Assembly (NCBI RefSeq): GCF_011620665.1
Contig: NZ_WOYQ01000021.1
Coordinates: 20,964 to 84,963, forward strand
Source of the DNA: Microbacterium sp.
Lineage (GTDB): Bacteria; Actinomycetota; Actinomycetes; Actinomycetales; Microbacteriaceae
Direction of reading: 5' to 3'
Length of the DNA: 64,000 nucleotides
Shown here: positions 1-8,554 of the stretch, in pieces
Layout of the letters: each line of letters starts with the position of its first letter
Position numbering within the stretch: position 1 is the stretch's first letter
Position numbers and translations under genes: made by a program
Notes under the pieces: model-generated
Told to the model about the DNA's origin: nothing
The model's input: the letters and a program-made list of their open reading frames with translations, nothing else
Databases searched by the model: none

Positions 1-1
1 G

Positions 2-430
2 CTCGGACCGTTGCTTGCGAGCGCGGCCGTCGGCTACGGCGACGCCGTCGTCGTCCCGGTGCCATCCTCCGCATCGGCGATGCGTCGGCGGGGCTATCCC
101 ACCGCCGAGCTGCTCGCGCGCCGCGGGGGGCTGCAACCCGTACGCCTGCTCTCCGGCACGGGAGCGCCTGCCGATCAGCGCGGACTCGGGCGCACCGATC
201 GAGAACGCAACGTCGCCGGCACGCTGCGCGCCCGCGGCTGTGCGGGCGCGCGGGTCGTGATCGTCGATGACGTCGTGACGACGGGGGCGACGCTCCGAGA
301 GGCCGCACGGGCGCTCGAGGCGGCGGGGGCGTGCGTCATCGGTGCGGCCACGGTGGCCACGACGCTGCGCCCGGGTCACGGAGACGGCGATGCGATCCGG
401 CTTGCACAGCGTCTTGCCTCACGTCAATAG
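2..430 (+). CDS. ComF family phosphoribosyltransferase, C-terminal part (cut by window edge)
   Basis: The reading frame is open from the first bases (..LGPLLASAAVGYGD) and has no convincing start, so the N-terminus lies outside the window. The C-terminal half carries the PRTase PRPP-binding loop VVIVDDVVTTGAT preceded by the ComF-type stretch PVPSSASAMRRRGYPTAELL. ComF proteins are cytoplasmic and linked to DNA uptake or nucleotide salvage; the exact reaction is poorly defined. An N-terminal zinc-ribbon, common in the family, would be upstream. The hpf promoter follows directly, so this gene probably ends its own transcription unit. Confidence 0.85.
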   Translation, partial: LGPLLASAAVGYGDAVVVPVPSSASAMRRRGYPTAELLARRGGLQPVRLLSGTGAPADQRGLGRTDRERNVAGTLRARGCAGARVVIVDDVVTTGATLREAARALEAAGACVIGAATVATTLRPGHGDGDAIRLAQRLASRQ

Positions 431-505
431 GTCCGCGTAGCGTTCCTGTTCGCCTCATGTGAAGTGTCCGGGTAGCGGACCTCTTACGCGAGTCACGTCG
501 CACAG

Positions 506-534
506 GTGACAGGGACGGCGGGTGTCGATACTCT
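506..534 (+). promoter_or_regulatory. Housekeeping-type promoter of hpf
   Basis: GTGACA (506-511) and TACTCT (529-534) are separated by exactly 17 nt, a good match to -35/-10. The predicted start near 541 gives a leader of about 59 nt, so unlike many genes here hpf is translated from a leadered mRNA. Confidence 0.5.
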
Positions 535-568
535 GGAGATGACAAGGCGAACGAGGGTCCGCCCTTGA

Positions 569-582
569 CCGGGTGGACCCGG
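569..582 (+). promoter_or_regulatory. Small hairpin upstream of the hpf ribosome binding site
   Basis: CCGGGT and ACCCGG form a perfect 6-bp inverted repeat with a 2-nt centre, ending 4 nt before the AAGGAGG site. The loop is too tight for a simple hairpin, so fewer pairs would close. It may affect initiation; function unknown. Confidence 0.3.
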
Positions 583-599
583 ATACAAGGAGGTCAGGG

Positions 600-1265
600 A
601 TGGAAACCAGCATCGTCGGCGTGGGAGTGAGCATCACGGATCGCTTCCGGACCGTGACCGAAGAGAAGTCCGCCCGCATCGAGAATCTCGCACCGCGCGC
701 GCAGAAGCTCGAGGTGAAGGTCACCCACCGGGCCTATCACAATGGCAACCGGGAGGAAGAGACGGTCGAGTTGACCGTCACGGGCAAGGGCCCGGTGGTG
801 CGCGCCGAAGCAACCGACGGCGACAAGTTCGCGGCGCTCGACATCGCGGTCGACAAGCTCGCGGAACAGTTGCGGCGCGCGAAGGACAAGCGGGTCGATG
901 CCCGCAATCACCCGCGCGGCGCGAAGCTGGACAAGGAGAGCGGCTCGCTCCAGGGGATCGATGTCGAGCCGGCCTCCGTCGACGCGTTGAGTGCCGTCGA
1001 AGCCGGTGAGCTGAGCATCCTCGCGGGCGGAGCGGAAGACGAGGACTACTCGCCCGTCGTCATCCGATCGAAGAGCTTCGACGCGGAATGGATGACGGTC
1101 GAGGAGGCGGTGGATCGGATGGAGCTCGTCGGCCACGACTTCTTCCTGTTCATCGACGCCCGCACCGACCACCCGAGCGTCGTGTACCGCCGCAAGGGCT
1201 GGGACTATGGCGTCATCGAACTCATGACCACCGCGGCACCCGACGCTGAGGAGCTCGCCTCGTAA
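600..1265 (+). CDS. hpf: Ribosome hibernation-promoting factor, long form (HPF/RaiA)
   Basis: A 221-residue long-form HPF. Residues 1-105 are the S30AE domain that sits in the 30S decoding region. The C-terminal 55 residues (VVIRSKSFDAEWMTVEEAVD) are the dimerisation domain that joins two 70S ribosomes into inactive 100S particles. The ORF track begins 27 nt earlier, but ATG 600 has a near-perfect AAGGAGG (587-593) at 6 nt spacing. Known role: ribosome storage and protection in stationary phase or hypoxia. The gene is monocistronic, flanked by its own promoter and a strong hairpin. Confidence 0.95.
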   Translation: METSIVGVGVSITDRFRTVTEEKSARIENLAPRAQKLEVKVTHRAYHNGNREEETVELTVTGKGPVVRAEATDGDKFAALDIAVDKLAEQLRRAKDKRVDARNHPRGAKLDKESGSLQGIDVEPASVDALSAVEAGELSILAGGAEDEDYSPVVIRSKSFDAEWMTVEEAVDRMELVGHDFFLFIDARTDHPSVVYRRKGWDYGVIELMTTAAPDAEELAS

Positions 1266-1278
1266 GCGGGCGACTGTG

Positions 1279-1312
1279 GCGGGGGGCGGATGCTGCGGCA
1301 TCCGCCCCCCGC
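1279..1312. terminator. Strong bidirectional hairpin terminator between hpf and the convergent gene
   Basis: A perfect 15-bp stem (GCGGGGGGCGGATGC / GCATCCGCCCCCCGC) with a TGCG loop lies between two convergent genes. It has no T-tract on either side, as is usual for high-GC actinobacterial terminators. It probably serves both strands. Confidence 0.75.
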
Positions 1313-1323
1313 GTTCGGCGGGC

Positions 1324-2664
1324 TCAGTCGAACATGCCGTCCAAGAGGCCGCCGATCACGAGACCGCCCAGGATTCCGCCCATCATGTCGCCGCCGTTGC
1401 CCGTGCGGCGTCGGCCGCCGCCCTGGCTCCACCCGCCGCTCTGGCCCCACCCGCCGTCGTTCGGACGCGACGAGTCGATGTCGCGCTGTGCGAGCTGAAG
1501 CGCTTCGGCGGCGAGTTGACCGCACCGGCGGGCGTCGGTCAGAGCGCGCTCGCGGTCGTCCTCGGCGATGGCTGCCCCGGCGAACGCCGAGAGGTCCTGG
1601 CGCAGGCGTTCCGCTTCGGCCAGTCGCGTGCGCGCATCGGCGCCGATCCACCCGCGGTGGCCGGAGATGACACTGCGCGCCACGCCGAGCTGTCGGTCGG
1701 CATCATCGATCGCGTGCCGCACGTGCGCTTCGGGCAGCACGGGGCGGGCGGCGCGCTCGCGCGCGGCGGCCACCGCGGCGTCCAGAGCGCCGTTGGCTTC
1801 GCGCAGGGTCGTCAGCTCGAGGAACGGGTCGGTCGGCGTTCCCGCGGGCGACAACGTGCCGAGCGCCTTCTCGAGTGCGATGCTGGCCTTCTCGACGCTC
1901 GGGACATGACGCAGATCACGGGCGGTGACGATGTCATCACGCGAATCCTCGACGATCGCGGCGAGCGTCGAGGCCGCGCGCAGCGCTTCGATCTCGTAGG
2001 CGTCCACGGCATTCAGAAGTGTCGTGGCCCGTCGAACCGCTTCCATCGACGTTTCGAGAGCGAGGTTCGCCTGTTCGCGTTGACCCGACTGTCGGCGGGC
2101 TTCCGAGATGTCGGCGCCGTGCCCGGCGAAATCGATCAGCTGGGCCGCTTCGCCGGGATTTCCGGCGATCTTCCGCAGCGCATCAGTCGAGTAGCGTCCG
2201 GCGAGTCGTGCCACGGTCGCTTCGGATCCCGGAAGGCGATCTTTCAGCACGTCGAGGTCGGCACGGATGCCTGCGATGATCTCCGGTGCGCGTCGGGCTC
2301 GGGCGATCGGGGCCGCGAGCGCCTCGGTGCGATCGTCGAGGAGTTCGTCGGCCCACTCGCACAGCTGGATGATCCGTGCGTTGCGGGTGCGCAGTTCCTC
2401 TGCGGTGTCGGGGATCTCGTCGTGGTTCAGCTGATTGAGGTGGAACGCCTCACCGAGGTGCCGGCGCACGGCCGTGAGCGCGTCGCGAAGGTCGCTGGTA
2501 GCCTCCATGCCGAGCTCGATTTCGGCGAACGTCAGCTCGTCTGCGGTGCTCCGCAAGCGCTCGTCCGTCGCCACGAGCGCCGCGTCGGCCTGTCGGCCGA
2601 GCTCGGCGTCCTGCGCGGCAAGCTGCGCGCGCTCCTTCTTGCGGGTGCCCCAGATTCCGGCCAT
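1324..2664 (-). CDS. Helical protein resembling the C-terminal region of TPM-domain proteins, lacking the TPM domain
   Basis: 446 residues, strongly helical and charged, no signal peptide or membrane segment. It aligns by eye with the cytoplasmic C-terminal region of the TPM protein at 45.6-47.6 kb: [16 protein letters not shown] versus [29 protein letters not shown] versus [13 protein letters not shown], and the same glycine-rich tail with [15 protein letters not shown] versus MMNAVLGGILINSLL. It is therefore a TPM-less paralogue. Function unknown; coiled-coil scaffolding at the membrane or with PspA is an inference. The start is fixed by a leaderless -10 six nt upstream. Confidence 0.75.
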   Translation of the reverse strand: MAGIWGTRKKERAQLAAQDAELGRQADAALVATDERLRSTADELTFAEIELGMEATSDLRDALTAVRRHLGEAFHLNQLNHDEIPDTAEELRTRNARIIQLCEWADELLDDRTEALAAPIARARRAPEIIAGIRADLDVLKDRLPGSEATVARLAGRYSTDALRKIAGNPGEAAQLIDFAGHGADISEARRQSGQREQANLALETSMEAVRRATTLLNAVDAYEIEALRAASTLAAIVEDSRDDIVTARDLRHVPSVEKASIALEKALGTLSPAGTPTDPFLELTTLREANGALDAAVAAARERAARPVLPEAHVRHAIDDADRQLGVARSVISGHRGWIGADARTRLAEAERLRQDLSAFAGAAIAEDDRERALTDARRCGQLAAEALQLAQRDIDSSRPNDGGWGQSGGWSQGGGRRRTGNGGDMMGGILGGLVIGGLLDGMFD

Positions 2665-2670
2665 ACCCCG

Positions 2671-2676
2671 ATCCTA
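2671..2676 (-). promoter_or_regulatory. Leaderless -10 element (TAGGAT) of the TPM-less paralogue
   Basis: TAGGAT on the minus strand ends 6 nt before ATG 2664 and no ribosome binding site is present, the signature repeated at many genes in this window. Confidence 0.6.
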
Positions 2677-2852
2677 GGTCGGCGGTGGGGCAGCCGTGCC
2701 GCCGTCGGGGGTCGCGCATACGCCTTCTCATGGCGACTCAGAGCATTCCAAGGTCACAGGCCGATAACATGGGTGGGTATGCCCGCAAGGCTTTCGTTGC
2801 CGAGCTCGGCAATGGCGACCAGCCGGAAAGCCCGAAAGTATGGAGATCCTCC

Positions 2853-5636
2853 GTGGCCAATCCTCTCGAGAAACTGCTTCGTGCCGGTGAAGGCCGCATC
2901 CTGCGCCGCCTGCAGCAGGTCGCGAAAGCCGTCGGGGCGCTCGAAGCGGAGTACTCGAAGCTCACCGACGACGAGCTGCGCGGCGAGACGGCAGAACTCC
3001 GTGCGCGGCACGAGGCCGGTGAAAGCCTCGACGCGCTGATGCCCGAGGCGTTCGCCGCGGTCCGCGAAGCCGCCCAGCGCACGCTCGGTCAGCGCCCGTA
3101 CGACGTGCAGGTCATGGGCGGAGCGGCTCTCCACCTCGGCAACATCGCGGAGATGAAGACCGGTGAAGGAAAGACCCTCACCGCCACGTTTGCCGTCTAC
3201 CTCAACGCGATCGCCGGCAAGGGTGTCCACGTCATCACGGTCAATGACTTCCTGGCCTCATACCAGTCCGAGCTCATGGGCCGCGTGTACCGCGCCCTCG
3301 GAATGACCACCGGCACGATCGTCTCGGGCCAGACGCCCGAGGTGCGTCGCGAGCAGTACAGCGCCGACATCACATACGGCACGAACAATGAGTTCGGCTT
3401 CGACTATCTTCGCGACAATATGGCTTCGCGAAGCGACGACCTCGTTCAGCGCGGCCACTTCTTCGCCATCGTGGACGAAGTCGACTCGATCCTCATCGAC
3501 GAGGCACGCACCCCCCTCATCATCTCCGGCCCGTCGTCCGGCGAGGCCAACCGCTGGTTCGTCGAGTTCGCGAAGATCGCCAAGACGCTCGAGCCCGGCG
3601 TGGATTACGAGGTCGATGAGAAGAAGCGCACGATCGGCGTGCTCGAACCCGGCATCGAGAAGGTCGAGGACTACCTCGGCATCGACAACCTCTACGAGTC
3701 GGTCAACACGCCCCTGATCTCCTTCCTCAACAACTCGATCAAGGCGCTGGCCCTCTTCAAGCGCGACACCGACTACGTGGTGATGAACGACGAGGTCATG
3801 ATCGTCGACGAGCACACCGGCCGCATCCTCGTCGGGCGGCGCTACAACGAAGGCATCCACCAGGCTATCGAGGCCAAGGAAGCAGTGCCGGTCAAGGCCG
3901 AGAATCAGACGCTCGCGACCGTCACGCTGCAGAACTACTTCCGGCTGTACGAAAAGCTCGCCGGCATGACCGGTACCGCCGAAACCGAAGCGGCCGAGTT
4001 CATGTCGACCTACAAGCTCGGCGTCGTGCCGATCCCCACGAACAAGCCCATGATCCGCACTGATCAGTCCGATCTGGTCTACAAGAACGAGCAGGCCAAG
4101 TTCGCCCAGGTCGTCGAGGACATCGCCCGTCGCCACGAGACCGGTCAGCCGGTCCTCGTCGGCACTGTCAGCGTCGAGAAGAGCGAGTACCTTTCGCGTC
4201 TGCTGGCGAAGAAGGGCGTCAAGCACGAGGTCCTCAACGCGAAGAACCACGCGCGCGAGGCCGAGATCGTCGCTCGCGCCGGTCGATTCGCTGCCGTCAC
4301 TGTCGCGACGAACATGGCCGGTCGCGGCACCGACATCATGCTCGGGGGAAACGCCGAGTTCCTCGCCGTCCAGGAGATGAAGGCGCGGGGCCTTGATCCC
4401 GTCGAGACGCCCGACCAGTACGAGGCCGAGTGGGACGGGGTCTACACGGGCATGCGCGAGCTCGTTGCCGAAGAGGCGACGAAGGTCGTGGACGCCGGTG
4501 GCCTCTACGTCCTGGGCACAGAGCGTCACGAGTCGCGCCGCATCGACAACCAGCTGCGCGGCCGTTCGGGTCGTCAGGGTGATCCCGGCGAGAGCCGGTT
4601 CTACTTGTCGCTCACGGACGACCTGATGCGCCTGTTCCAGTCGGGCGCGGCGGAGGCGATCCTCGCGCGCACGAATTTCCCCGACGATGTGGCGATCGAA
4701 TCCACGATGGTCTCCCGCGCCATTCGCAGCGCGCAGGGGCAGGTCGAGTCGCGCAACGCCGAGATCCGCAAGAACGTGCTCAAGTACGACGACGTCCTCA
4801 ATCGTCAGCGCGAAGCCATCTACGGCGATCGTCGGCACGTACTCGAGGGCGATGATCTGTCGGAGCGGGTCGAGCACTTCATCGAGGATGCCATCGGCGC
4901 CATCATCGATGACCACACCTCCCACGGTCACACCGAGAGCTGGGACTTCGACGCCCTGTGGACCGAGCTGAAGACGCTCTATCCCGTCGGTGTCACGATC
5001 GACGAGGTGGTCGCCGACAGCGGCAGCAGGGGGCGCGTCACCCCTGAGGGTCTCAAGCGCGAGATCCTCTCGGACGCGAAGATCGCCTACGCCGCGCGTG
5101 AGAAGACCCTCGGCGCGGCCGCGACGCGCGAGCTGGAGCGGCGGGTCATTCTGCAGGTGCTCGACCGCCGCTGGCGTGATCACCTGTACGAGATGGACTA
5201 CCTGAAAGACGGAATCGGCCTTCGCGCCATGGCTCAGCGTGACCCGCTGATCGAATACCAGCGCGAGGGCTACCAGATGTTCCAGTCGATGATGGCGCAG
5301 ATCAAGGAGGAATCGGTCGGCTTCCTCTTCAATCTGGATGTCGAAGTTCGCCAGGCCGGCAGTGGAGAAGTCGAAGCAAAGGGTCTGGCCGCGCCCGCAG
5401 TCGAGGCGCAGCGCCTGCAGTACACGGCGCCCAACGACGCCGGCGAGGTCGAGGTCCGCAATGAACGCGGCCAGGTGCAGCAGGCCGCGACGAGCAAGCT
5501 TCGGCGGCCTCAGCAGGCCGCCGAGCCCGCTGCGGAGGCACCGCGGGGCACCTTCGGTCAGCGTGCCGATGCTGCGGCATCCACCGTCGCGCCGCAGAAC
5601 CGTGCGCAGCGCCGCGCGGCCGAGAAGAAGCGGTAG
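2853..5636 (+). CDS. secA: Preprotein translocase ATPase SecA
   Basis: 927 residues, SecA1 type. It is the cytosolic motor that drives preproteins through SecYEG by ATP hydrolysis. Visible motifs: Walker A MKTGEGKT (101-108), DEAD-like Walker [12 protein letters not shown] (208-218), the preprotein cross-linking region, and motif VI region [12 protein letters not shown]. The tail ([13 protein letters not shown]) is basic and lacks the C-terminal zinc-binding cysteines, as in many actinobacterial SecA1. The track ORF starts 168 nt too early; GTG 2853 ([19 protein letters not shown]) has GGAG 7 nt upstream. The hpf-secA neighbourhood is conserved in actinobacteria. Confidence 0.97.
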   Translation: MANPLEKLLRAGEGRILRRLQQVAKAVGALEAEYSKLTDDELRGETAELRARHEAGESLDALMPEAFAAVREAAQRTLGQRPYDVQVMGGAALHLGNIAEMKTGEGKTLTATFAVYLNAIAGKGVHVITVNDFLASYQSELMGRVYRALGMTTGTIVSGQTPEVRREQYSADITYGTNNEFGFDYLRDNMASRSDDLVQRGHFFAIVDEVDSILIDEARTPLIISGPSSGEANRWFVEFAKIAKTLEPGVDYEVDEKKRTIGVLEPGIEKVEDYLGIDNLYESVNTPLISFLNNSIKALALFKRDTDYVVMNDEVMIVDEHTGRILVGRRYNEGIHQAIEAKEAVPVKAENQTLATVTLQNYFRLYEKLAGMTGTAETEAAEFMSTYKLGVVPIPTNKPMIRTDQSDLVYKNEQAKFAQVVEDIARRHETGQPVLVGTVSVEKSEYLSRLLAKKGVKHEVLNAKNHAREAEIVARAGRFAAVTVATNMAGRGTDIMLGGNAEFLAVQEMKARGLDPVETPDQYEAEWDGVYTGMRELVAEEATKVVDAGGLYVLGTERHESRRIDNQLRGRSGRQGDPGESRFYLSLTDDLMRLFQSGAAEAILARTNFPDDVAIESTMVSRAIRSAQGQVESRNAEIRKNVLKYDDVLNRQREAIYGDRRHVLEGDDLSERVEHFIEDAIGAIIDDHTSHGHTESWDFDALWTELKTLYPVGVTIDEVVADSGSRGRVTPEGLKREILSDAKIAYAAREKTLGAAATRELERRVILQVLDRRWRDHLYEMDYLKDGIGLRAMAQRDPLIEYQREGYQMFQSMMAQIKEESVGFLFNLDVEVRQAGSGEVEAKGLAAPAVEAQRLQYTAPNDAGEVEVRNERGQVQQAATSKLRRPQQAAEPAAEAPRGTFGQRADAAASTVAPQNRAQRRAAEKKR

Positions 5637-5667
5637 GACACCCGAAGGCCAGGCCTCGGCCGTCAGC

Positions 5668-5696
5668 GCGGGGCCACCCGGAGGCGATTGGCCCGC
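5668..5696 (+). terminator. Possible secA terminator hairpin
   Basis: GCGGGgCCA pairs with TGGCCCGC around a 12-nt loop with one bulged G, 32 nt after the secA stop. No T-tract. A weak call. Confidence 0.35.
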
Positions 5697-5708
5697 TCGG
5701 GGCGGGGA

Positions 5709-5714
5709 TATCCT
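5709..5714 (+). promoter_or_regulatory. Leaderless -10 element (TATCCT) of the aminotransferase
   Basis: TATCCT lies exactly 6 nt before ATG 5721; no ribosome binding site is visible. This supports ATG 5721 over the longer track ORF. Confidence 0.55.
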
Positions 5715-5720
5715 GATCCG

Positions 5721-6944
5721 ATGAGCCGCCGTATCCTGGACCAGTCGTCGAAGCTGAAGGACGTCCTCTACGAGATCCGAGGGGCCGCGCTGGTCGAGGC
5801 CGACCGGCTCGAGGCTGATGGCCATCGCATCCTCAAGCTGAACACGGGCAACCCGGCCCTGTTCGGGTTCGAAGCCCCCTTCCAGATCGTGCGAGACATG
5901 ATCGACGCGATTCCGCACGCGCACGGGTACAGCGACAGCCGCGGGATCATGTCGGCCCGCCGAGCGGTCGTCTCGCGGTACGAGGAGGTGCCGGGGTTCC
6001 CGTTGTTCGACCCGGATGACGTGTACCTGGGCAACGGCGTCTCCGAACTCATCACGATGACGATGCAGGCTCTGCTCGACGAAGGCGACGAGGTCCTCAT
6101 CCCGGCACCGGACTATCCGCTGTGGACGGCGATGACGAGCCTTGCCGGCGGCACTCCCGTTCACTATCGGTGTGACAATCAGGACGGCTGGCAGCCAGAC
6201 CTCGAGGACATCCGCTCGAGAGTGACGCCGCGCACGAAGGCCATCGTCGTCATCAACCCGAACAACCCGACCGGCGCCGTGTACTCCCGCGAGATCCTCG
6301 AGGGCATCGTCCAGATCGCGCGTGAGAACGACCTGCTGCTGCTGTCGGACGAGATCTACGACCGGATACTCTTCGACGACGCGCAGCACATTCCGCTGGC
6401 GACCCTCGCTCCGGATCTTCTGTGCCTGACCTACAACGGTCTCTCCAAGACCTATCGCGTGGCGGGGTTCCGCTCCGGCTGGATGGTCATCACCGGGCCG
6501 AAGAAGTACGCGGTGGGGTTCCTCGAGGGCATCCAGCTGCTCGCGTCGACCCGGCTGTGCCCGAACGTCCCCGCGCAGTATGCCGTTCAGGCGGCGCTGT
6601 CGGGCGTGCAGTCGATCGAGGCGCTGATCGCTCCGACGGGTCGGCTCCACGAACAGCGGGATGCCGCGTACGAGGCGCTCGTGAGTATTCCCGGTGTGGA
6701 ATGTCACAGGCCACAGGGTGCCTTGTATGCATTCCCGCGATTGGACCCGGATGTGCACGAGATCCACGACGATGCGAAGTTCGTCTTGGACTTCCTCGTG
6801 GCTGAGCGGGTGCTGCTGGTCCAGGGGACCGGGTTCAGCTGGCCGACGCCGGATCATTTCCGCATCGTGACGCTGCCCGAAGCGCGCGTGCTCACGGAGG
6901 CGATCGAGCGGCTCGGCAACTTCCTGTCGTCGTACCGCCAGTAG
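5721..6944 (+). CDS. PLP-dependent aminotransferase, class I fold, alanine transaminase-like
   Basis: 407 residues, cytosolic, AlaA/AspC-type fold I. Signatures in order: substrate loop NTGNPALFGF near residue 35, NPNNPTGAVYS (PLP O3 and phosphate region), SDEIYDRI, and the Schiff-base lysine in YNGLSKTYRVAGFRSGWM. Closest remembered relatives are AlaA-type glutamate-pyruvate transaminases that supply alanine; specificity cannot be fixed from sequence alone. ATG 5721 is chosen because TATCCT sits 6 nt upstream and the residues from there (MSRRILDQSSKLKDVLYEIRG) match the family N-terminus. Confidence 0.9.
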   Translation: MSRRILDQSSKLKDVLYEIRGAALVEADRLEADGHRILKLNTGNPALFGFEAPFQIVRDMIDAIPHAHGYSDSRGIMSARRAVVSRYEEVPGFPLFDPDDVYLGNGVSELITMTMQALLDEGDEVLIPAPDYPLWTAMTSLAGGTPVHYRCDNQDGWQPDLEDIRSRVTPRTKAIVVINPNNPTGAVYSREILEGIVQIARENDLLLLSDEIYDRILFDDAQHIPLATLAPDLLCLTYNGLSKTYRVAGFRSGWMVITGPKKYAVGFLEGIQLLASTRLCPNVPAQYAVQAALSGVQSIEALIAPTGRLHEQRDAAYEALVSIPGVECHRPQGALYAFPRLDPDVHEIHDDAKFVLDFLVAERVLLVQGTGFSWPTPDHFRIVTLPEARVLTEAIERLGNFLSSYRQ

Positions 6945-6959
6945 CGAAAGGCGGTCAGG

Positions 6960-7391
6960 TCAGAGCAGCGCGAGCGAGGTTGCGCGCCAGCGGCCGTCCC
7001 AGCCTTCGAGGCGGATCGCGACGGCGCGCGTGCGCGCCGGGCCGGCCGAGATGACGACACCCTCGACGACGCCGTCCGCGGGCGAGGCGCAGTGGATCGA
7101 CAGGATGCGGTGGGTGGGACGCGCGGCGGGGACTCCGCGCGCGCTCCGGGCGCGGGCGGTGAGGTTTGCGCGGATCACGAGCGCCCGGTAGGCGTCTTCG
7201 TCGAGCCAGCGGGCGAGCTGGTCGACCTCCCGCACGCCGGCGAGCACCTCGAGGACACCGATCGTGAGATTGCGCAGCAGGGTGGCCGGATCGGGGAGTT
7301 GAGCGGTCGAGCTGCGCTGAGGCGCGAAATACTCCGCCACCTCCAGTGCCGTGCCGGCGCGGCGATCGGGACGTGCGAGTGGGGGAACCAT
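6960..7391 (-). CDS. Rv3235 family protein
   Basis: 143 residues. The central stretch LLRNLTIGVLEVLAGVREVDQLARWLDEDAYRAL matches the mycobacterial Rv3235 family, encoded near secA in many actinobacteria. Biochemical function is unknown. The track ORF extends far upstream, but ATG 7391 has a strong AGAGGAGG site at 5 nt spacing, deciding the start. No membrane segment is visible. It converges on the aminotransferase with a 15-nt gap. Confidence 0.8.
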   Translation of the reverse strand: MVPPLARPDRRAGTALEVAEYFAPQRSSTAQLPDPATLLRNLTIGVLEVLAGVREVDQLARWLDEDAYRALVIRANLTARARSARGVPAARPTHRILSIHCASPADGVVEGVVISAGPARTRAVAIRLEGWDGRWRATSLALL

Positions 7392-7526
7392 GCGGACCTC
7401 CTCTGGGGGGGAGAAAGGGCGGATGCCGGGTCGGCGACGTGGCATGAGTACACCACAGCGCACGCGCCGGTGGGATGAGAATCTTCCAACCTGTGGAGAG
7501 GCTCCGCGCGGACGTGGCCGATCGCC

Positions 7527-7532
7527 TACCCT
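7527..7532 (+). promoter_or_regulatory. Leaderless -10 element (TACCCT)
   Basis: TACCCT ends 6 nt before GTG 7539; no ribosome binding site is present. Confidence 0.55.
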
Positions 7533-7538
7533 CGCGAC

Positions 7539-8135
7539 GTGCGCTGGGATCGCTTCTTCGAAGACCTGGAGGATCAGCTCGACTCCGAATGGGAGGCCGA
7601 GCGCGCCGCGCTGGACACGGAAGCCGAGCGCCTCCGGCTCTCGCGCATACCGATTCGCGAGCGCCTGGTGGCGCTTGCTTCTGCGGGGCATCAGGTCGTG
7701 GTCGATCTCTCCGGCGGAGGGGAGACTGTGGGGACCGTGACCCGGGTCGGGGTGGACTGGTTCGCACTTCAGGCGAACGCGCGGCGGCCCGATGCGTCGC
7801 TGGTGCCGCTGCATGCCGTGATGGCGCTCGGAGCATCGGCCGACGCGGTGCTGTCCAGTGTCCGCGCCGCGGCGCCGGGGACGGCTCTCGCGCAGCGGAT
7901 GACCTTCGGGTTCGTCCTGCGCGACGTCGTGCGACGGCGGATCTACACGACGGTCCAGCTGACCGGTGGCCGCACGCTCTCGGGCACCATCGACCGCGCC
8001 GGATCCGATCACCTCGACCTCGCACTCCACGAGTCCGGCACGCCGCGCCGGGCCGACAACGTCACGGGCTTCCGCATGATCCCGTTCGCCGCCGTCGCCG
8101 TCGTACGCCTGGATGCCGCCGCCGGACTGCCCTGA
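7539..8135 (+). CDS. Conserved protein of unknown function
   Basis: 198 residues, acidic helical N-terminus (MRWDRFFEDLEDQLDSEWEAER) followed by two similar beta-rich segments: VVVDLSGGGETVGTVTRVGVDWFAL (about 48-72) and TTVQLTGGRTLSGTIDRAGSDHLDL (about 131-155). The internal duplication resembles small beta-barrel (Sm/SH3-like) folds, which is my inference. No membrane segment. I do not recognise a named family beyond conservation in Microbacteriaceae. GTG 7539 is supported by a leaderless -10 six nt upstream. Confidence 0.7.
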   Translation: MRWDRFFEDLEDQLDSEWEAERAALDTEAERLRLSRIPIRERLVALASAGHQVVVDLSGGGETVGTVTRVGVDWFALQANARRPDASLVPLHAVMALGASADAVLSSVRAAAPGTALAQRMTFGFVLRDVVRRRIYTTVQLTGGRTLSGTIDRAGSDHLDLALHESGTPRRADNVTGFRMIPFAAVAVVRLDAAAGLP

Positions 8136-8157
8136 CGTCCGCAACCCGTCGCTGTCG

Positions 8158-8439
8158 TCAGTCCGGGTTCCGGACCTCGCCGCGGCCCCAGAGCTCGGGG
8201 AAGCTCGCCGCGTTCGACTCGCGCCAGAGAGCGATGCGGCGAGCCTCCTCGGCCTGGTCATCGAGATAGGCGTTGACGCTGTCGGGCTCGATCCGCCAGC
8301 GCCCGGGCCTGCCGACCTTTGTGCCACGCAGCCGGCCGTCGAGGACGAGCGCTATGACCTCATCTACGGGCAGCTGGAGCATCTCCGCGACCTGCGCGGG
8401 CGCGAAGAGGCGAATCCCCGGTTCGGGTGTTTCGGGCAT
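8158..8439 (-). CDS. Small helix-turn-helix (excisionase/MerR-like) DNA-binding protein
   Basis: 93 residues. Residues 10-58 (LFAPAQVAEMLQLPVDEVIALVLDGRLRGTKVGRPGRWRIEPDSV) form the winged helix-turn-helix seen in excisionase-type domains: an N-terminal recognition HTH followed by a short beta-wing. The rest is a charged helix ending WGRGEVRNPD. No integrase or phage gene is nearby, so it is more likely a chromosomal regulator than a true excisionase. It diverges from the SAF/CpaE-like pair across two DnaA boxes. ATG 8439 has GATAAT 6 nt upstream. Confidence 0.75.
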   Translation of the reverse strand: MPETPEPGIRLFAPAQVAEMLQLPVDEVIALVLDGRLRGTKVGRPGRWRIEPDSVNAYLDDQAEEARRIALWRESNAASFPELWGRGEVRNPD

Positions 8440-8445
8440 GAGGTC

Positions 8446-8451
8446 ATTATC
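8446..8451 (-). promoter_or_regulatory. Leaderless -10 element (GATAAT) of the HTH gene
   Basis: GATAAT on the minus strand ends 6 nt before ATG 8439; no ribosome binding site precedes the start. Confidence 0.5.
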
Positions 8452-8482
8452 TTCCCGCGACGCGCATCGACCATCCGCCCAC

Positions 8483-8514
8483 GCCGCCCTGTGGATAAGC
8501 CGCCCTGTGGATAA
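8483..8514. repeat. Tandem 16-bp repeat carrying two perfect DnaA boxes
   Basis: GCCGCCCTGTGGATAA occurs twice back to back (8483-8498, 8499-8514). Each copy contains TGTGGATAA, the reverse complement of the DnaA 9-mer TTATCCACA, so two perfect boxes lie in the same orientation 16 bp apart. They sit in the 115-bp divergent region between the HTH gene and the SAF gene. Confidence 0.8.
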
Positions 8515-8541
8515 AGAGGGATGCCGGTGAGCGTCGTCGGC

Positions 8542-8547
8542 GACGAT
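8542..8547 (+). promoter_or_regulatory. Weak candidate leaderless -10 (GACGAT) of the SAF gene
   Basis: GACGAT lies 7 nt before ATG 8555. It matches the A-second, T-sixth pattern but not the usual first T; low confidence. Confidence 0.3.
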
Positions 8548-8554
8548 GGACCGC

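Noticed and set aside
5560-5590. GATGCTGCGGCATC hairpin at the secA 3-prime end
   Set aside because: It lies inside the coding region about 50 nt before the stop and reflects the common GGATGC/GCATCC word rather than a terminator.
3258-6857. 1199-residue minus-strand ORF over secA and the aminotransferase
   Set aside because: It is a shadow frame created by high GC; composition is Arg/Leu/Asp-rich without domains, and it lies opposite two unmistakable genes.
8158-8439. Prophage excisionase
   Set aside because: The fold fits, but no integrase, attachment repeat or phage gene is nearby; treated as a chromosomal HTH regulator.
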